Shown: positions 40,401 to 53,269 of the stretch, in pieces | How the letters are laid out: each line of letters opens with the position of its first letter | How positions within the stretch are numbered: the first letter of the stretch is position 1 | NCBI GenBank assembly: GCA_949152475.1 | Contig: OX424562.1 | Location: 24,428,209 to 24,492,208, forward strand | Source: Terebella lapidaria | Lineage: Eukaryota > Annelida > Polychaeta > Terebellida > Terebellidae | Length of the DNA: 64,000 bases | Reading direction: 5' to 3' | Position numbers and translations under genes: made by a program | The notes under the pieces: generated by a model | What the model was told of the DNA's origin: nothing | Database searches by the model: none | Seen by the model: the letters and a program-made list of their open reading frames with translations, nothing else

Positions 40401-41694
40401 AGCTTGGCTATGGTAGGGTATAGTGGGGTATAAAAGGATACGATATGAATCAAAATACCGGTAAATGTATACATTTTACGCTTGAGATGAAACACAAATA
40501 GAAGCCAATAAAGTCCGAGGTCAAGAATTAGTGAAAAAAAAGAAAATTGTGAAATGATCCTTATATTAGTGGGGGAATTTCCTTATGTAGAATATATTGT
40601 TCAAGTACCTCGGTTAGTTATGTTAGGAATTGTACCATGAACACTCTCTGAGATATATTTCACAACAAATTTGAATTTAAGCCCACCCTCCTGCCACAGA
40701 ATTGAGGGGGTCTTTTTGGATTGACTCATTTCCATGTTGAAATCATCCTAGCGCCATAAGAAGAAGTCTTTACAGAGGGAAGTCTTTATTGACGGGGACC
40801 ACCGTAAATCTTTATGTAGTTCGATTATTACAAAAAATGTTAAAATAAGGATACGATTTCTCCACAATGTGTGTGGATTTTGGTTAAGTTGACGAATCTG
40901 AAAAATTTTGATAATGAGTTCGTGTGTAATACGTTGAAGGTGTTTTATTTTATTTACAAAAAAGCAAAAATATCAGTATGTAAGAATGAGTTATTCGAAA
41001 AATTTACTTTTTGCAGCTACTTGTGTAAAATACTTATAGTACATGCCACGTTACAATCATAATGCAACCATTTTAATGTCCGTTTCTTGATTGGCTGAGA
41101 ATGGTGCTGAATGATACATAGTTCGATGAAGCCCTGGGGAACACAAAGGGCTGTCAAGGATATATCTGGAAACAATTCTTCTCTGACCAACGCTTTAGCA
41201 ATGAACCGGCCAGCACGTCTATCCTGGGATTGACATCCCCGAACTCCACCACTCATGCATACATACGACGCTGTCACCAGGAGGCGACAATCACTCAAAC
41301 TGTCGTTACAATACCATGGCGTATGGGGCTTGTATACTAACCTAATTCATGGACTACAACTAATTAGTGATCAATCAATACACTAAATTTTAGAACAAAA
41401 TTTAACTGATAACATTCTCAAGAAGGGTTCGATATTTCTGGACATCTGAACATAACTTTACAATTCTGCTATAATTTGTCATCGACTAATGAATAACGGA
41501 AATAATAGAAATTCAAACTATACCACTGGAAAAACTATGTAGGCCTAAATAATTTCTACATCAAATGATTCCTTTCCGTACACGTTTAAGACTACAAAGA
41601 GCGTGAACACCGGTAGAGTTGACAACATTATTCGACACATTCAGTAACAGTTTAAACCGGTAAATCATTCTCAGGTGAGATCATCTGTGCACAG
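40401..41694. other. 3' flank of the receptor gene
   Basis: A/T-rich, no motif-bearing frame. The minus-strand ATTAAA near 41071-41076 is a possible poly(A) signal for the receptor gene but lies over 600 bases past the stop. Confidence 0.3.
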
Positions 41695-41979
41695 TCACGT
41701 TTCATTATTTCCCGTGATGTTCCATCTCGGTGAAGGGAAGTAAAGTACAACACAGACCGCTAGTATCACGGTGTACACGAAAAACAGTAGCCGGTCGAGC
41801 ACGTTAACTAATAGTATCCAGTCGGACTGATCGCGTCGCTGTCGCACTCCTCCCTCCCGTGAACCATGTAATGTCTGTGTGACGTCATTCGAGACAGGCT
41901 CGTGCTCGTGACGCCGTAGTTTGCGTGTTTTGAGTTGTGTGAAGGGAAACACACAACACGCGATTTTCTCCAGAAATAT
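41695..41979 (-). CDS. Receptor exon 9: M3-M4 loop and M4
   Basis: Acceptor TTTCAG, then IFLEKIACCVF, a short basic loop, M4 (WILLVNVLDRLLFFVYTVIL) and stop TGA. Confidence 0.88.
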   Translation of the reverse strand: MFLEKIACCVFPFTQLKTRKLRRHEHEPVSNDVTQTLHGSREGGVRQRRDQSDWILLVNVLDRLLFFVYTVILAVCVVLYFPSPRWNITGNNET

Positions 41980-44900
41980 CTGAAATGACGAATATCTCAG
42001 GACATTGGTAAATTAGGACTACATGTACTTGCATGAACAACATTTAAGGCTTTATAAATGCCAGATGCTTAACCAAACGAAACTTTTGTTCTCCTCATTA
42101 GAAATTAAAATGTTGATTCTCTTGTATCATTTCATATCAGGTAATGGAGTCAAGGAGGCACTCACCACCCGGACCCAATATGGAACGTCATTCGTCCACG
42201 TGGTTATGTTGATGAGCAGTATAGATACAACGATGGCTGACGTCACGATACCAACGCACGCTGACAGGTATGTACCTTTAAAATTACATATAAAGCGGAA
42301 TAATGTGCACTTTTCCCAGGCCATTACTAACCAGGTGATATTTTCATATTAAAATTTTTACTTCTATCTTACTCAGTTTTGAAGCAACCGAAGGTGGCGA
42401 TATGTCGACAACCAACAAAAGTAGCAACATGAAGCTCGTGAACAAACTCAAACCTGCAAAAAATTTGTATTCATTTAATTTGGGGAAAATTCATTGAACG
42501 AGAATAATAATACACCTTTCGATCGATGAGATAACTTCAAGGACAGTTTTAGGCCCGTCAACGAATTATTAACTGATAATTAAGAAATCATAGTGACGAA
42601 TATTAACTGTACATAATTTTATTGAACACAGGACAATGTCAAGCGCTCTAGTTTATAAATGGTTTCGCCCGCAGTTATTCACCTAGAGGGGTTCTGTCCG
42701 GACGCTGTGCAGGCACGCAGAAAATAAATACAGCGATTATGGACAATAACAGCACCGGAAGTAGCATGACGCGTGTGTAGTAACCATAGTTACGTATCAG
42801 CTGGAACTGGTACGTGATGAGCACGAAGGGATCCACGCAACATTCGTAGATGATCTCTTGTTTGATGGACGCCGCTGTTCCAACCTCCCATTCCATGTTG
42901 GGGATGTATCGGTTCATGTTCAAAGAAGAATTTCCTTTCATCTATAAATGAAAAAAAAAACTTTCTGTTCCTGTTTGACGAAAACATGCGTCACGATATT
43001 CTTATGACCGTGAGTGCTCAAATCCCAGGTTATAATTACATAAAAATGTATTTTATAAATTGGCAATGATATATTAGAGACGATATGCTCAGAGATAGTT
43101 TCGTATTATGTGCATACAGGTCAAATCTACTGCATTTTCGAGTAACCTTGGGCTAGTTCTTAGGTAACGTGATTGATCAAACTTCAAGGTGCCCGATAAG
43201 CGATGTTCTTTTTGGGCACACATTATAAGAATGAAAAGCCTGGTTGATTTGAAAATTTGGGATTTCAGTTAATCTGAGGAGAACTCACGATATCCAACTC
43301 TCGAACACTGTAAATCCACGAGCCGAACTCCAGCGTGCAATTTTGTGTGTCAAATGGGAAGTTTGTCAAATCAACCTGTGAAATAAGATCGACACCAAAT
43401 TTATAAAAGTTTGTGTTGTTCATACACCTACACAAACCTCCTACCAAATTAAACTGAACAACTGTGTTTTTTTTTTTACATGAACACAACTAATTGATCA
43501 TAATTTATTTGTGAGCGGTGTACGTCTGCGGAATATATTCTGAAGTAACTAAAAGAAATGTAAGCCCAATTAATGAGGGTCGCTGCTCTCGTTACGATTC
43601 GGTTTGATTGTACCTGGCACGAGCTGTGTAGAATGGCAGGTGGCATCCATAGAACTTGACCCTCGTGGGACACAATCAGCTGAACATTTGTCTCCCCGGA
43701 GTCGGTACCTCCGTAACTGCCGATAGAACACACAATCCATGGGTATTACCAGTATACTAACGCTAAATAGTCCAAGAAAGTTATAGATTGTCTGGGGTTT
43801 TAGTACGAAAGCTATAAAAACATTGAATGGGTTTCTGGTTCTGATACAATTAATTAAGGCATTCAGGGAAAATGCCTTTATGGTTTCAGCAGATTTTTTT
43901 TTCCATGTCGTGTCGTTTTCTCAAAATCTGTTCAGTAACTTGTTAGGAAGAGCAGGGCTCTTCCTCTATGATGTTGGTTTTTTTTTTGATTTTTGAATTT
44001 TTTCTTTTGTTTACATTCTTGAAAGTGCCACTTGGAACCACAACAGGCTATTCAACTGTGGCTAATTGGGAGGGCCCGGGGCCCGTTGGGAGGAAAATGA
44101 CGCCCGTGTACCTAATCATGGTTAATGTAATAAGTTATTAGCGATAATAATCCCAGGAGACGTGTGTTCCGACCGTTTTTTTTTTTTGTATGTCACCGTT
44201 TCATACCCATCACCACTCCCGTTTTGATCTCCACTGGAACAGTGCTTTCTTGCAATCATATGCACTCAAAGTTTTGGATATACATTCCGCACAATATATA
44301 GATACAGTATGGTATTGCAACAATGAAAGACAAGTTGATACGGCAACATAATAATTATGTGTTAGTTGTGGTATTCCATATTCCAGTGGGCAAATTCAAT
44401 TCTCGTGTGGCCCCGATAAGCAGTCACGGCAATCGGCCCGCCAGCCAGAGAGTCACTGAATTGTCCAATCGGGAAGCTGTCTTGGCGGACACACCCACAT
44501 GTTTATGAAATACACGTGGATATAATGATATGCAAATGATCACGTGAGCGAGTCCCGCCAATTAGCGTACTGCCCCAAAAAATTGCTGCAGGGTCAAGGT
44601 CAAAATGCCAGCCGCCAAGAGATCGTCCAACCATAGAACTCCCAACTGAGTGCGGTATTTGTGGAAATACTTGTTACGACCCAAATAAATGGTCTTTTCT
44701 ATGACTCTTTCCTACTTCACTGGTAATACTTCATAAAAATATCACCACCGAAAGCTTGTTTATGGGGGAATTTAATTAAAAATGCCATTGAAGTGAAGCG
44801 AGATTTCAACGAGATTTGACTAAAAGGAACAGTCGGAAACAAACAAACAAAACTTGGCAGATTTGCGGAGCTTTTACACGGGAAAAAACTTAGTTTCCTC

Positions 44901-47900
44901 CTAAAATAAGCAGAAACAAATGGATACTAGATCTAGCACTTTTATCATGTTTATGATAGTTTCATATTGCCGACGAGAATTGTCAGTGCTGATTTTGATA
45001 GCAGTCACACGAGCGGCGATTCGGGGTGGGGGGTGTGCCTGGGCTACTTCAGTATTTGGCAGCTGACACTACACACTGCACACTGACACAACATGTACGC
45101 TGATCTTCAAACCAACATTTGGGCAAGGAGAAACATGATCGCATTGATGAAAAAAGCTTTCATACATGTCATGAATTATTGGAAATGCAGACAAGTTACT
45201 GAAATGTCTCTGCAGTACAAATCAAAACACTGAAAAAAAATCCATAAAGAAATTTAAATCTAAGACTAAAGCTCAAAAAACATTGTGCCTCCTAAATCAG
45301 AAAAACATAATCAGAACCTTGAAAATCTTACACATTGGTCCCAAAAATAGTCGGGTGATTTTTAAACGTGTTCAACAAGGTAAAGCTTCTGACTTGTAGA
45401 GATTTCATGGCTGTAACGGAATAAGTAACATTAGTTTTATTGATTAAGTCTTATTGGCCACAATAAAAATAATTATTACAAGAAACATTTATTATTGGGT
45501 TCAACAATGTAAAGGTTCTGGGGCCCAGACGAGTCGACAGGTACCCAAATTCGGGGCGGGTCATACAAAAATTACCTGGATCGGAATTTTGTTACTCGTA
45601 TTTGAGAACAAATAAAGATATAGTTTTGAATATTTGTGATAAACACTAGTAAAATCACAAGAATGACAAGGAAATCATCAGGAAAAAAAACGATAGTTTT
45701 ATGAGGTCATGACATTGTGATCTTTCTCAAACTTGAAAATACTGGTAATTACTGACGAAACAAATAATATGTGTCAAAGATCAATGTCTGGCGTTTACGT
45801 GTTACAAATTGCTTCAGTGAGTATCATTCAAATTTTGCTATATATTTGGACGGGTCGGGTCAGACGACACAGGCACCCGGTTCGGAAATTTCCGACTCAC
45901 TCGGGCCTTAAAAAGTTCTATCCAGTCATGAATAACCGAATAGGTTATCATTAGTTTTACTAGTTAAGTCTATTATTGACCACAATAAAAATAGTTACAT
46001 GACAAGAAAATAGTTACATGACAAATTTATTGGCCCAACAAGGTATAGACCCAACAAGGTATTCTGCCCAGTAGAGTTACAATATGGCCACAACATATAT
46101 GTACCAAATCAAATACAATATTCAAGGGTTTTTAAATAGTTCTGTGCAAACATTTTCGAAGCTCTTCCTTTGAGGCCAGTGGCCCTTGTTTTCTTATTGA
46201 TGCATAACACTCCTCATATGTACCCCTGTGACATGTATAAATTTCGTTGCCCTTGAATCGCTCAAAGTGGGCCATTTTGGGCCCAAACTCTGCCCAAATG
46301 GGACTTTCCCGTGTTAAATTCTCCTATGCTTTATAATGGGACACATTAAGCATAATATCTCACTTAATATTGAGATTAGAGACTAGGAATCAATTGTGGA
46401 CATATAGGAAATGATATATGCTGAATATTCTCGTGACCTTGAATTTGACCTCTGACCTCGGTTTCAAGGTCAGAGCGGCCGTTTTCGTTGAAAAATGGCC
46501 AATTTTGGACTTTGACGGTCGTTTTCTCAAAATCTGTTCAGTAACTTGTTTTCTTATTGATGCATAACACTCCTCATATGTACCCCTGTGACATGTATAA
46601 ATTTCGTTGCCCTTGAATCGCTCGAAGTGGGCCATTTGGCCCGAACACGGCTCAAATGGGACTTTCCCATGTTAATTCTCCTATGCTTTATATATAATGG
46701 GACACATTAAGCCTAATATCTCACTTAATATTGAGATTAGAGACTAGGAATCAATTGTGGACATATAGGAAATGATATATGCCGAATATTCTTGTGACCC
46801 TGAAGTTGACCTCTGACCTCGGTTTCAAGGTCAGAGCACAAAATGGCTAATATCTCGCTTATTATCGACTTTACAGCTTAGGAATCAATTGTGGACATAT
46901 AGGAAATGATATATGCCGAATGTTCTGATGACCTTGAGTTTGACCTTTGACCTCATTTTCAAGGTCACAGGACAAAATGGCTAATATCTCACTTATTATC
47001 GATTTTACAGCTTAGAGATCAATTGTGGACATATAGGAAATGATTTATGCTGAATATTTTCGTGACCTTGAATTTGACCTCTGACCTCAGTTTCAAGGTC
47101 AGAGCACAAAATGGCTAATATCTCGCTTATTTTTGACTTTACAGCTTAGGAATCAATTGTGGACATATAGGAAATGATATATGTCGAATATTGTGATGAC
47201 CTTGAATTTGACCTTTGACCTCATTTTCAAGGTCACAGGACAAAATGGCTATTATCTCACATATTATTGACTTTACAGCTTAGGAATCAATTGTGGACAT
47301 ATAGGAAGTGATATATGCCGAATATTCTGATGAAGTAGATTTTGATCTTTGACCTCATTTTCGAAGTCACAGGACAAAATGGCTAATATCTCACTTATTA
47401 TCGATTTTACAGGTTAGGGATCAATTGTGGACATAAAGGAAATGATATATGCTGAATATTCTCGTGACTTCGAATTTGACCTCTGACCTCAGTTTCAAGG
47501 TCAGAGCACAAAATGGCTAATATCTCCCTTATTATTGACTTCACAGCTTAGGATACAATTGTGGACATATATGATATATACAAATTATTGCCATGACACT
47601 GAATTTGACCTTCGACCTCATTTTCAGGATCACAGGACAAAGTGGCTAATATCTCGCTTTTTATCGACTTTACAGCATAGCAATCAATTGTGAACATATA
47701 GAAAATGATAAATTTTCTGAACATTGTCATGACCTTGAACTTGACCTTTGACCTCATTTTCAAGGTCACAGGACAAAATAGCTAATATCTCGCTTATTAT
47801 CGACTTTACAGCTTAGGAATCAATTATGAACATATAGGAAAGGATATATGCTGAATATTGCTATGACCTTGAATTTGACCTTTGACCTCATTTTCAAGAT

Positions 47901-50900
47901 CCGAGAACGAAATGGCTAATATCTCGCTTTTTATCGACTTTACAGCTTAGCAATCAATTGTGAACATATAGAAAATGATATATTCTGAACATTGTCATGA
48001 CCTTGAACTTCACATTTGACCTAATTTTCAAGGTCATAGAACAAAATGGCTAATAGCTCGCTTATTATCGACTTTACAGCTTTGGAATCAATTGTGGACA
48101 TACTAGAAATGACATATGCCGAATATTATCGTGTCCTTGAATTGACCAATGATCTTTATTTCAAGGTCACGGGACAAAATACTAATATCTAAAGTATATA
48201 TTTTCCGGTAACCTTTCTTAGCGCTTGGGCTAATTTTGGACTTTGTTTCCGCACGATATCTCAAAAAATACAAAGGCAATGGCTGCAGAACTTTACATGG
48301 AGGTTCATATGCCAACAGGGGAGAATCCTATCGATTTTGGGATCAATCCGTCAAACGACCTTTGACCTAGGGGTCGGAAGAGTTTCGCCAAGTCATCCTT
48401 GAGGTTTCCTGCATATCTCGGAAACGGTGCGTCGTAGAGCGAAACGGACGTTATTTTCGAACTCTTCGCCCTAGACAAACATGTCTGAGGGGGTATTAGG
48501 GATGACCTTTGACCTTGAACTCAATTTTTTTTTGCTGAGTCGACATTCTTCATTTCGTCGATATCTTGGAACCGGTGTGTCGTGGAGCCCGTGTCAAACA
48601 TGTTATAAATATAATCAATTAGTCTTAACACTGAAATGCCTCCAAGACATCTTTAGGCCTTGACGTCTAGTTGCGGTTGCATTCCTGATAAATAAAGAAT
48701 CGTCACTGTCGACATGTAAAATATTTATTTGCAAGGACAAATAAATAGTCACATTGCAAATTTGTATTTTGAGGGATGAATGGAGATATAACGTGACGGC
48801 ATGGGGTCCAGGCGTAGTGGCATTTGGGCGAGGAAAGAAAACGTGAGTCTCTCGTGATGCAGATGGCGAAGTTTCTTTTGAAATGCCATATCTCTGAAGG
48901 TAGCAGACCACTACATCCTCCAAATGTAATATTTCCGGATGACCTTATTTAAATTATCGGAAGAAGTCTAGATCTTAGTACCAACATGCCATGATTTGTA
49001 AAAGGTCATAACGACGTTTCAACAATACACATGGTCCTTCGAACTTTGCCCAAAATTCAGTTCCAGAGAACATTTCAGTAGTTATTTTGACCAATGGATT
49101 ATGGCGTTCCTTTGGAAACAAGAACCAATATTGGATATGGTGCGTGTTTTTCAATGCCATAAAAGTCGCAGCGTATGACACATGATGGTCTGGCGAAACC
49201 ACTCCATCGTAATCCCCAAATGTCTATACCATGCTACCAATGCCTATCTACAGTTATGGAATTTGGTGCGACTGGGACATACAAAAACACAACCATATTG
49301 CGTTCCCACTGTATGGTAACGCTTGTTAGAAAAACACAAAATTCTCAAGAGAATGACATAACCGTAATTTTCCTGTCACATATAAATAATTTCACTGGGC
49401 CGTGTGTGGGTTTATCGTATGTTCAAGCGATAAAGTGTTGCACATGAAACCGAATGACTTCCGAGAAAGATGCAAACGTGTCACCAAATTGTTGTGAAAT
49501 ATATTTCATACCAGTACTTTATTGACAACTTCAACGATGTAACGCCGAGTGGATAGGACTGGTGGTTCTTGAAGCAATAAAGCTCACAGTACAGGAAGTA
49601 TTGGGTTCGCACCCCTGGTTATTTATGAATAAGGTTTTCCCTACTGAACGATGCGTTCAAATTCGGTAACCTAACATGAAGCTGTAAATTACAAGCCTCT
49701 GGTCTTAATATACGCGAGCGGTGGTTACCCACGTCGAAAACAAATTATTATTATTATGCGAGTTGCTTTAAACTTTTTGAAGAGGATGCGGCCTCCTTTC
49801 AGTATAAATAGTCTACCCGGCACATGTACATGCAAAGGATCCATAAAAAGTGTAACAACTTGCGAAGGGCCATTTGCCTGTCAATATATCTCAACACACT
49901 GACAGTATCGTACATGTGTATAGACAGAGACCACGTGTACACCAGAAGTGATGTTTATACCCGTTGAACATCTGCCGAGAAGACCCAATTAACATCCATT
50001 CGTATTTTTCAAGCTGGCCGTTTCACAAAGTTCATATGGAGGGGGTCAATATAATTGCCATACTGGATACATAATGTGGATGTGTGCTTCATTTGCTGTC
50101 AGTTGTTTTATCGAAAGTAGATGTTCATACACTATCCTTGAACTCCAATGATATGTATGAAGTAATTTCTCACGTAATACGCGGCAAATCCTCATTTGTA
50201 GTTAGTTGCCCCAGTTAGTCGTTTCATGAGCAATGCATAATGATGTATCCGTGGGGTCAGTGTTATAATTGGATATAAATCACGGGTAATCAGACTTTCC
50301 GTGTGTTTAGGTGGAATTGTGCATTAGTTTGACCTTCACTACCATACGCTAGACCTACTTGTTATACAAGATGATATCCGGCTTCCAAATTAGGTCGCTG
50401 CCGATGTGGATTTGTTTGATGCCGTCAAATTCATCAGGATTCCACGTTATGTATTCGTCTCGCCATTTCTGTAAGAACAGCAGAAAGAATTCAATTGAGA
50501 ATGGAGATTACTAGTATATTGCTTTTGTGTGAGAAGGTGTGCATTACACTAAAGTTCAATGTAAGAGAGATAAGAGTTTGGCGGATTTACTACAAGATAA
50601 ATCCACACTGAAAGTTTGTTTCAAACGGAATGTGAATTCGTCAGGAAATGTTCAAACTGTGAAGCACCTGAACCAAATGGCCTTGATTTTTTTTTATAGT
50701 TGTATCAAGTTTCTATATACTAGTATTAATCTAGGATCATTGGTTTTAACAGTTCATTATTAGGTTATTGGGTATCCCAACAGAAATGGTTATATGGTTT
50801 AAGTATATTTTCTTCCTTTCGCCTTTCACCGTTGGATCTACTTCAAATTGCCTCGACATATCTGAGCCCAATTTTTCACGATGGATCACAAATATCATAA

Positions 50901-53269
50901 GCAAGAAACTATTGCTTAGCCGGTTCCAGTGTGTGGTCAGTCCGTGTGGACGAATTAAATTTCGATTTTTTGGACTTGATTTCCAGACGATAGTTCTGAA
51001 GGCATTGGCTGTGAAACTGAATAGAAGTCTGTATACCACAGGGAAGAATCCGGTCAATTTTAGGATCAATCCTTCCAACGACCTTTGGTCAAGGTATCAA
51101 GAGCACTTTCATCATTGATATTCTCGGAGCGAAATAGACTTTATTTCAGGACTCGTTGCCCAACGTAAACATGCTTAGGGGTATAATGGGTAGAACTTGT
51201 GTGCAAGTGGTTCACTGTTGCACGGGTTTTGAGTTGCTAACACTCTTATTATGAAAATTAGTGCCGTGCTTGTCTTAGAGAGAATTGATTCGACCAAGTT
51301 TTCTGCTTTCGACAGTAATCAACTGAAATTTTATTCCTTACACTGAACTCTTGATAACCGAGCACACTTACATGGAAGGAAAACAACAATTGGTTGTCTT
51401 TGATATGGGATATTGTGACGAGTTTCATTGATTCTTCGATGCTTACACATTCTGGGCATGAGATCAATTTCTTGCTTGTATTACTTCATACAAATAGGAG
51501 TTTGTCAATCAAACCGTGCATGAAACCTGGACCAAGGCAAGGAAGCGGCTCAGTGCACGCTTGATTACAAGTAGAAGGCAGTGATCTACATGTACGTACG
51601 AATTCTTTCCATAGTTGTGTCGTCATCTTTTGCTCCTTCTGGTTGAAGTCGAGAATCTGGATGAGATGTATTTCGAAGTTGACAAGTATTGGTTTCAAGG
51701 CGTCTAACACTGGCCTCGGCTTGGACTGCTGGGTCAGGAAGCGGAACGTTTCTACGAGGTAGTGTTTCAGTCTGGATTCGGCTGGGCTTGTCAAGTTGTT
51801 CACGCTGCAAATAAAAAGTGGTGCAGAATCCTTGGTCAGTCATGACAAGTATTGGTAAAATATTGGATTTTCTACTGTTCCCTTCAATAAAATAAATTGG
51901 GCGTATATTTTCGTTCAGACCATGCATCCCATTAATGTAATATGATGCGGCATGTATTGACAAGCAGACGGCAAGGTACCAGATATCGGGCAAGAGACAA
52001 TTATATACATAGGCCTATTTTGTTCGCTCATCAGCTAATTGGAATATTAAACTCTGCTCAGCATAGTTATAGTCTAAACAGTCAATGCCTCGTAGGGATA
52101 GAGGTACACTATTGCATTGTTTCACACCATCGCGAAATAAAACCATCCGAAAGTCAGTCGTATAATTGGGCATTGGTATGGAGATCTATTGATCATATTC
52201 TCTACAATTGTGTGGGGGAGCGTGATAAGAATGCCTTCTAGCCCTGATGCCAGAGATTTACTCCTATTAGACCACAAATTGGCTCGGGATTTTTTGCATC
52301 ATACGCCGTGGAATTTGCCTGTTGATTAGATAGATTTATTGAGTACGCATAATGTTTGAAACACCCACTTCATTATTCAGCGTCAAATTTTAAAATAAAC
52401 TACAATAGTACGAACAACACGTTTACAATACATCGGAGAGCTTGCGGACTGGGACCATAGCTAACAGACAGCTAATGACGCTATCATATACACACTATAT
52501 GGGCTACACGGGTATCAAAAATGCATTGGCACCACGAAGATTATTCCCAGTGGGGGAATGGCGGACACCGTGGTGCTAAATCTCGGCCACTAACTGACCC
52601 ATGGCGTACGGGGCTCTCCATGACGGGTCACTAGCATTGTCTAGGGATTATTGTGATCGATAAGGTGGCGAGGGTTCGTGGTTTCCCGCCATTATTTGCA
52701 TGGGTATTAATCCCTGTTTTGTCGACGCGATAGTCGAGGCAAACAATAGACAATTCACGGCGAAACCGCGAAAATCCCGGAAGATTTCCTTTGGCGTTTG
52801 AAATAGCTTAATTCCGGGAAGTATTCATCACATATCGGCAACTTTCCAGCTTACAAAAACTGTTGTGCTTTTGTCGAAGTATTACCGAGTGGCGTCGAAA
52901 ATCGACTTAAAATCTTGGAATTTGATTATTTGAAGCAAATTTACGCTCAAACCAACATGAGAATATTGCTCTCCGGCGTTCTCCACCGACATTCACTAAA
53001 ACAAATCATTAGTTTCTACATTTTTGAGAGTATCTCAAGAGTAGATCTATCTAGAGCCAAATCTATTGGTTCAGCAATTAAAAATAACCTGATACTTTCG
53101 GTTTTTACTGTCCATGGAAAAGGAATAAATACCTGTAAGTGCTGCTTCCAGTTTGATAAATGCTTTCATAGTCGCTATAGCTGCTGCTGGTAGCAATATC
53201 CAAGTGTGAGTATCCAGACAACACGAGGAGAAACAGTCCCGTTACGGTGACTGGCGCCGCCGTGACCAT
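41695..53269 (-). CDS. Nicotinic acetylcholine receptor subunit, alpha-like (whole gene)
   Basis: Nine exons: 53269-53133, 51804-51600, 50468-50359, 43716-43614, 43375-43289, 42941-42683, 42453-42373, 42275-42166, 41979-41695. Every junction has GT/AG and the phases add up to 458 codons. The protein is a Cys-loop ligand-gated ion channel subunit for the cell membrane, presumably neuronal or muscle. It has a signal peptide, an extracellular domain with loop D Trp (KWRDE), loop A Tyr (IILYN), the 13-residue Cys loop, loop B Trp (FGSWIYS) and vicinal Cys (YECC, the alpha mark), then M1-M4. The usual Tyr after the vicinal Cys pair is Phe (CCVDPF). The M3-M4 loop is very short (about 45 residues). 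M2 is unusual (see findings). Orthology to a named subunit is not claimed. Confidence 0.9.
42166..42275 (-). CDS. Receptor exon 8: M3
   Basis: TYLSACVGIVTSAIVVSILL then PYWVRV and donor GTGAGT. The acceptor AAAG at 42276 is preferred over a later CAG because it restores the usual KxYL start of M3. Confidence 0.82.
42373..42453 (-). CDS. Receptor exon 7: M2 pore helix
   Basis: GLSLFTSFMLLLLLVVDISP between acceptor TTTGCAG and donor GTAAGA. The length aligns without gaps to M2 from Leu3' to acidic 20'. Confidence 0.85.
42683..42941 (-). CDS. Receptor exon 6: loop C and M1
   Basis: Loop C with IIYECCVDPFVLITY, then M1 (VMLLPVLLLSIIAVFIFCVP) and donor GTGAAT. Confidence 0.9.
43289..43375 (-). 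CDS. Receptor exon 5: second half of the Cys loop
   Basis: VDLTNFPFDTQNCTLEFGSW, 29 codons, donor GTGAGT. Contains the FPFD hallmark and the loop B Trp. Confidence 0.92.
43614..43716 (-). CDS. Receptor exon 4: first Cys of the Cys loop
   Basis: TNVQLIVSHEGQVLWMPPAI then SSCQ and donor GTACAA. VLW.PPAI..SSC is typical of the family. Confidence 0.92.
43720..46130 (-). other. Receptor intron 3, proximal part
   Basis: Intronic. A short block TTTTCTCAAAATCTGTTCAG at about 43917 recurs at 46512. A ~120-base A/T repeat with CCACAATAAAAATA occurs at 45430 and 45945 and again near 54870 and 55020 outside the gene. Confidence 0.5.
46131..48200. repeat. ~133-bp satellite array in receptor intron 3
   Basis: About twelve units marked by AATCAATTGTGGACATATAG at 46387, 46747, 46871, 47009, 47151, 47283, 47415, 47549, 47681, 47817, 47953 and 48083, spacing 124-142 bases. 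The first two are part of a ~358-bp duplication that includes TTATTGATGCATAACACTCC. Each unit holds TGACCTTGA, TGACCTTTGACCT-like and TCAAGGTCA motifs. An inverted array lies at 62150-63125. Confidence 0.92.
48201..50358. other. Receptor intron 3, distal part
   Basis: 48290-48600 is a dispersed repeat related to 51000-51200 and 39180-39330 (TATCTCGGAAACGGTGCGTC). 49543-49625 is tRNA-like. No coding frame recognised. Confidence 0.4.
49543..49625 (+). repeat. tRNA-like (long-variable-arm) sequence
   Basis: GCCGAGTGGATAGGACTGG resembles the A box of a Ser/Leu tRNA, and GGGTTCGCACCCCTGG a B box with T stem. The acceptor stem is not evident. Probably a pseudogene or SINE head. Confidence 0.45.
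50359..50468 (-). CDS. Receptor exon 3: loops D, A
   Basis: KWRDEYITWNPDEFDGIKQI ... SDLIWKPDIILYN, donor GTAGGT. The conserved WxPD motif is present. Confidence 0.92.
50469..51599. other. Receptor intron 2
   Basis: Includes a degenerate copy of the dispersed repeat (51000-51200). No gene. Confidence 0.4.
51600..51804 (-). CDS. Receptor exon 2: N-terminal helix and first strands
   Basis: Acceptor TTTGCAG. Encodes SRLKHYLVETF, RPVLDALKPILV and MTTQLWKEF; donor GTACGT. There is a longer than usual spacer before RPV. Confidence 0.88.
51805..53132. other. Receptor intron 1
   Basis: No gene or clear repeat; 52560-52750 is comparatively GC-rich. Confidence 0.4.
53133..53269 (-). CDS. Receptor exon 1: signal peptide
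   Basis: ATG at 53269 in CACCATGG context. MVTAAPVTVTGLFLLVLSGY is a good signal peptide; a Ser/Tyr-rich linker follows and the exon ends before GTATTT. The two leftover bases join the first base of exon 2 in frame. Confidence 0.85.

Noticed and set aside
46390..48315. Short frames in the intronic satellite
   Set aside because: They follow the satellite period and have no codon-level conservation between units.
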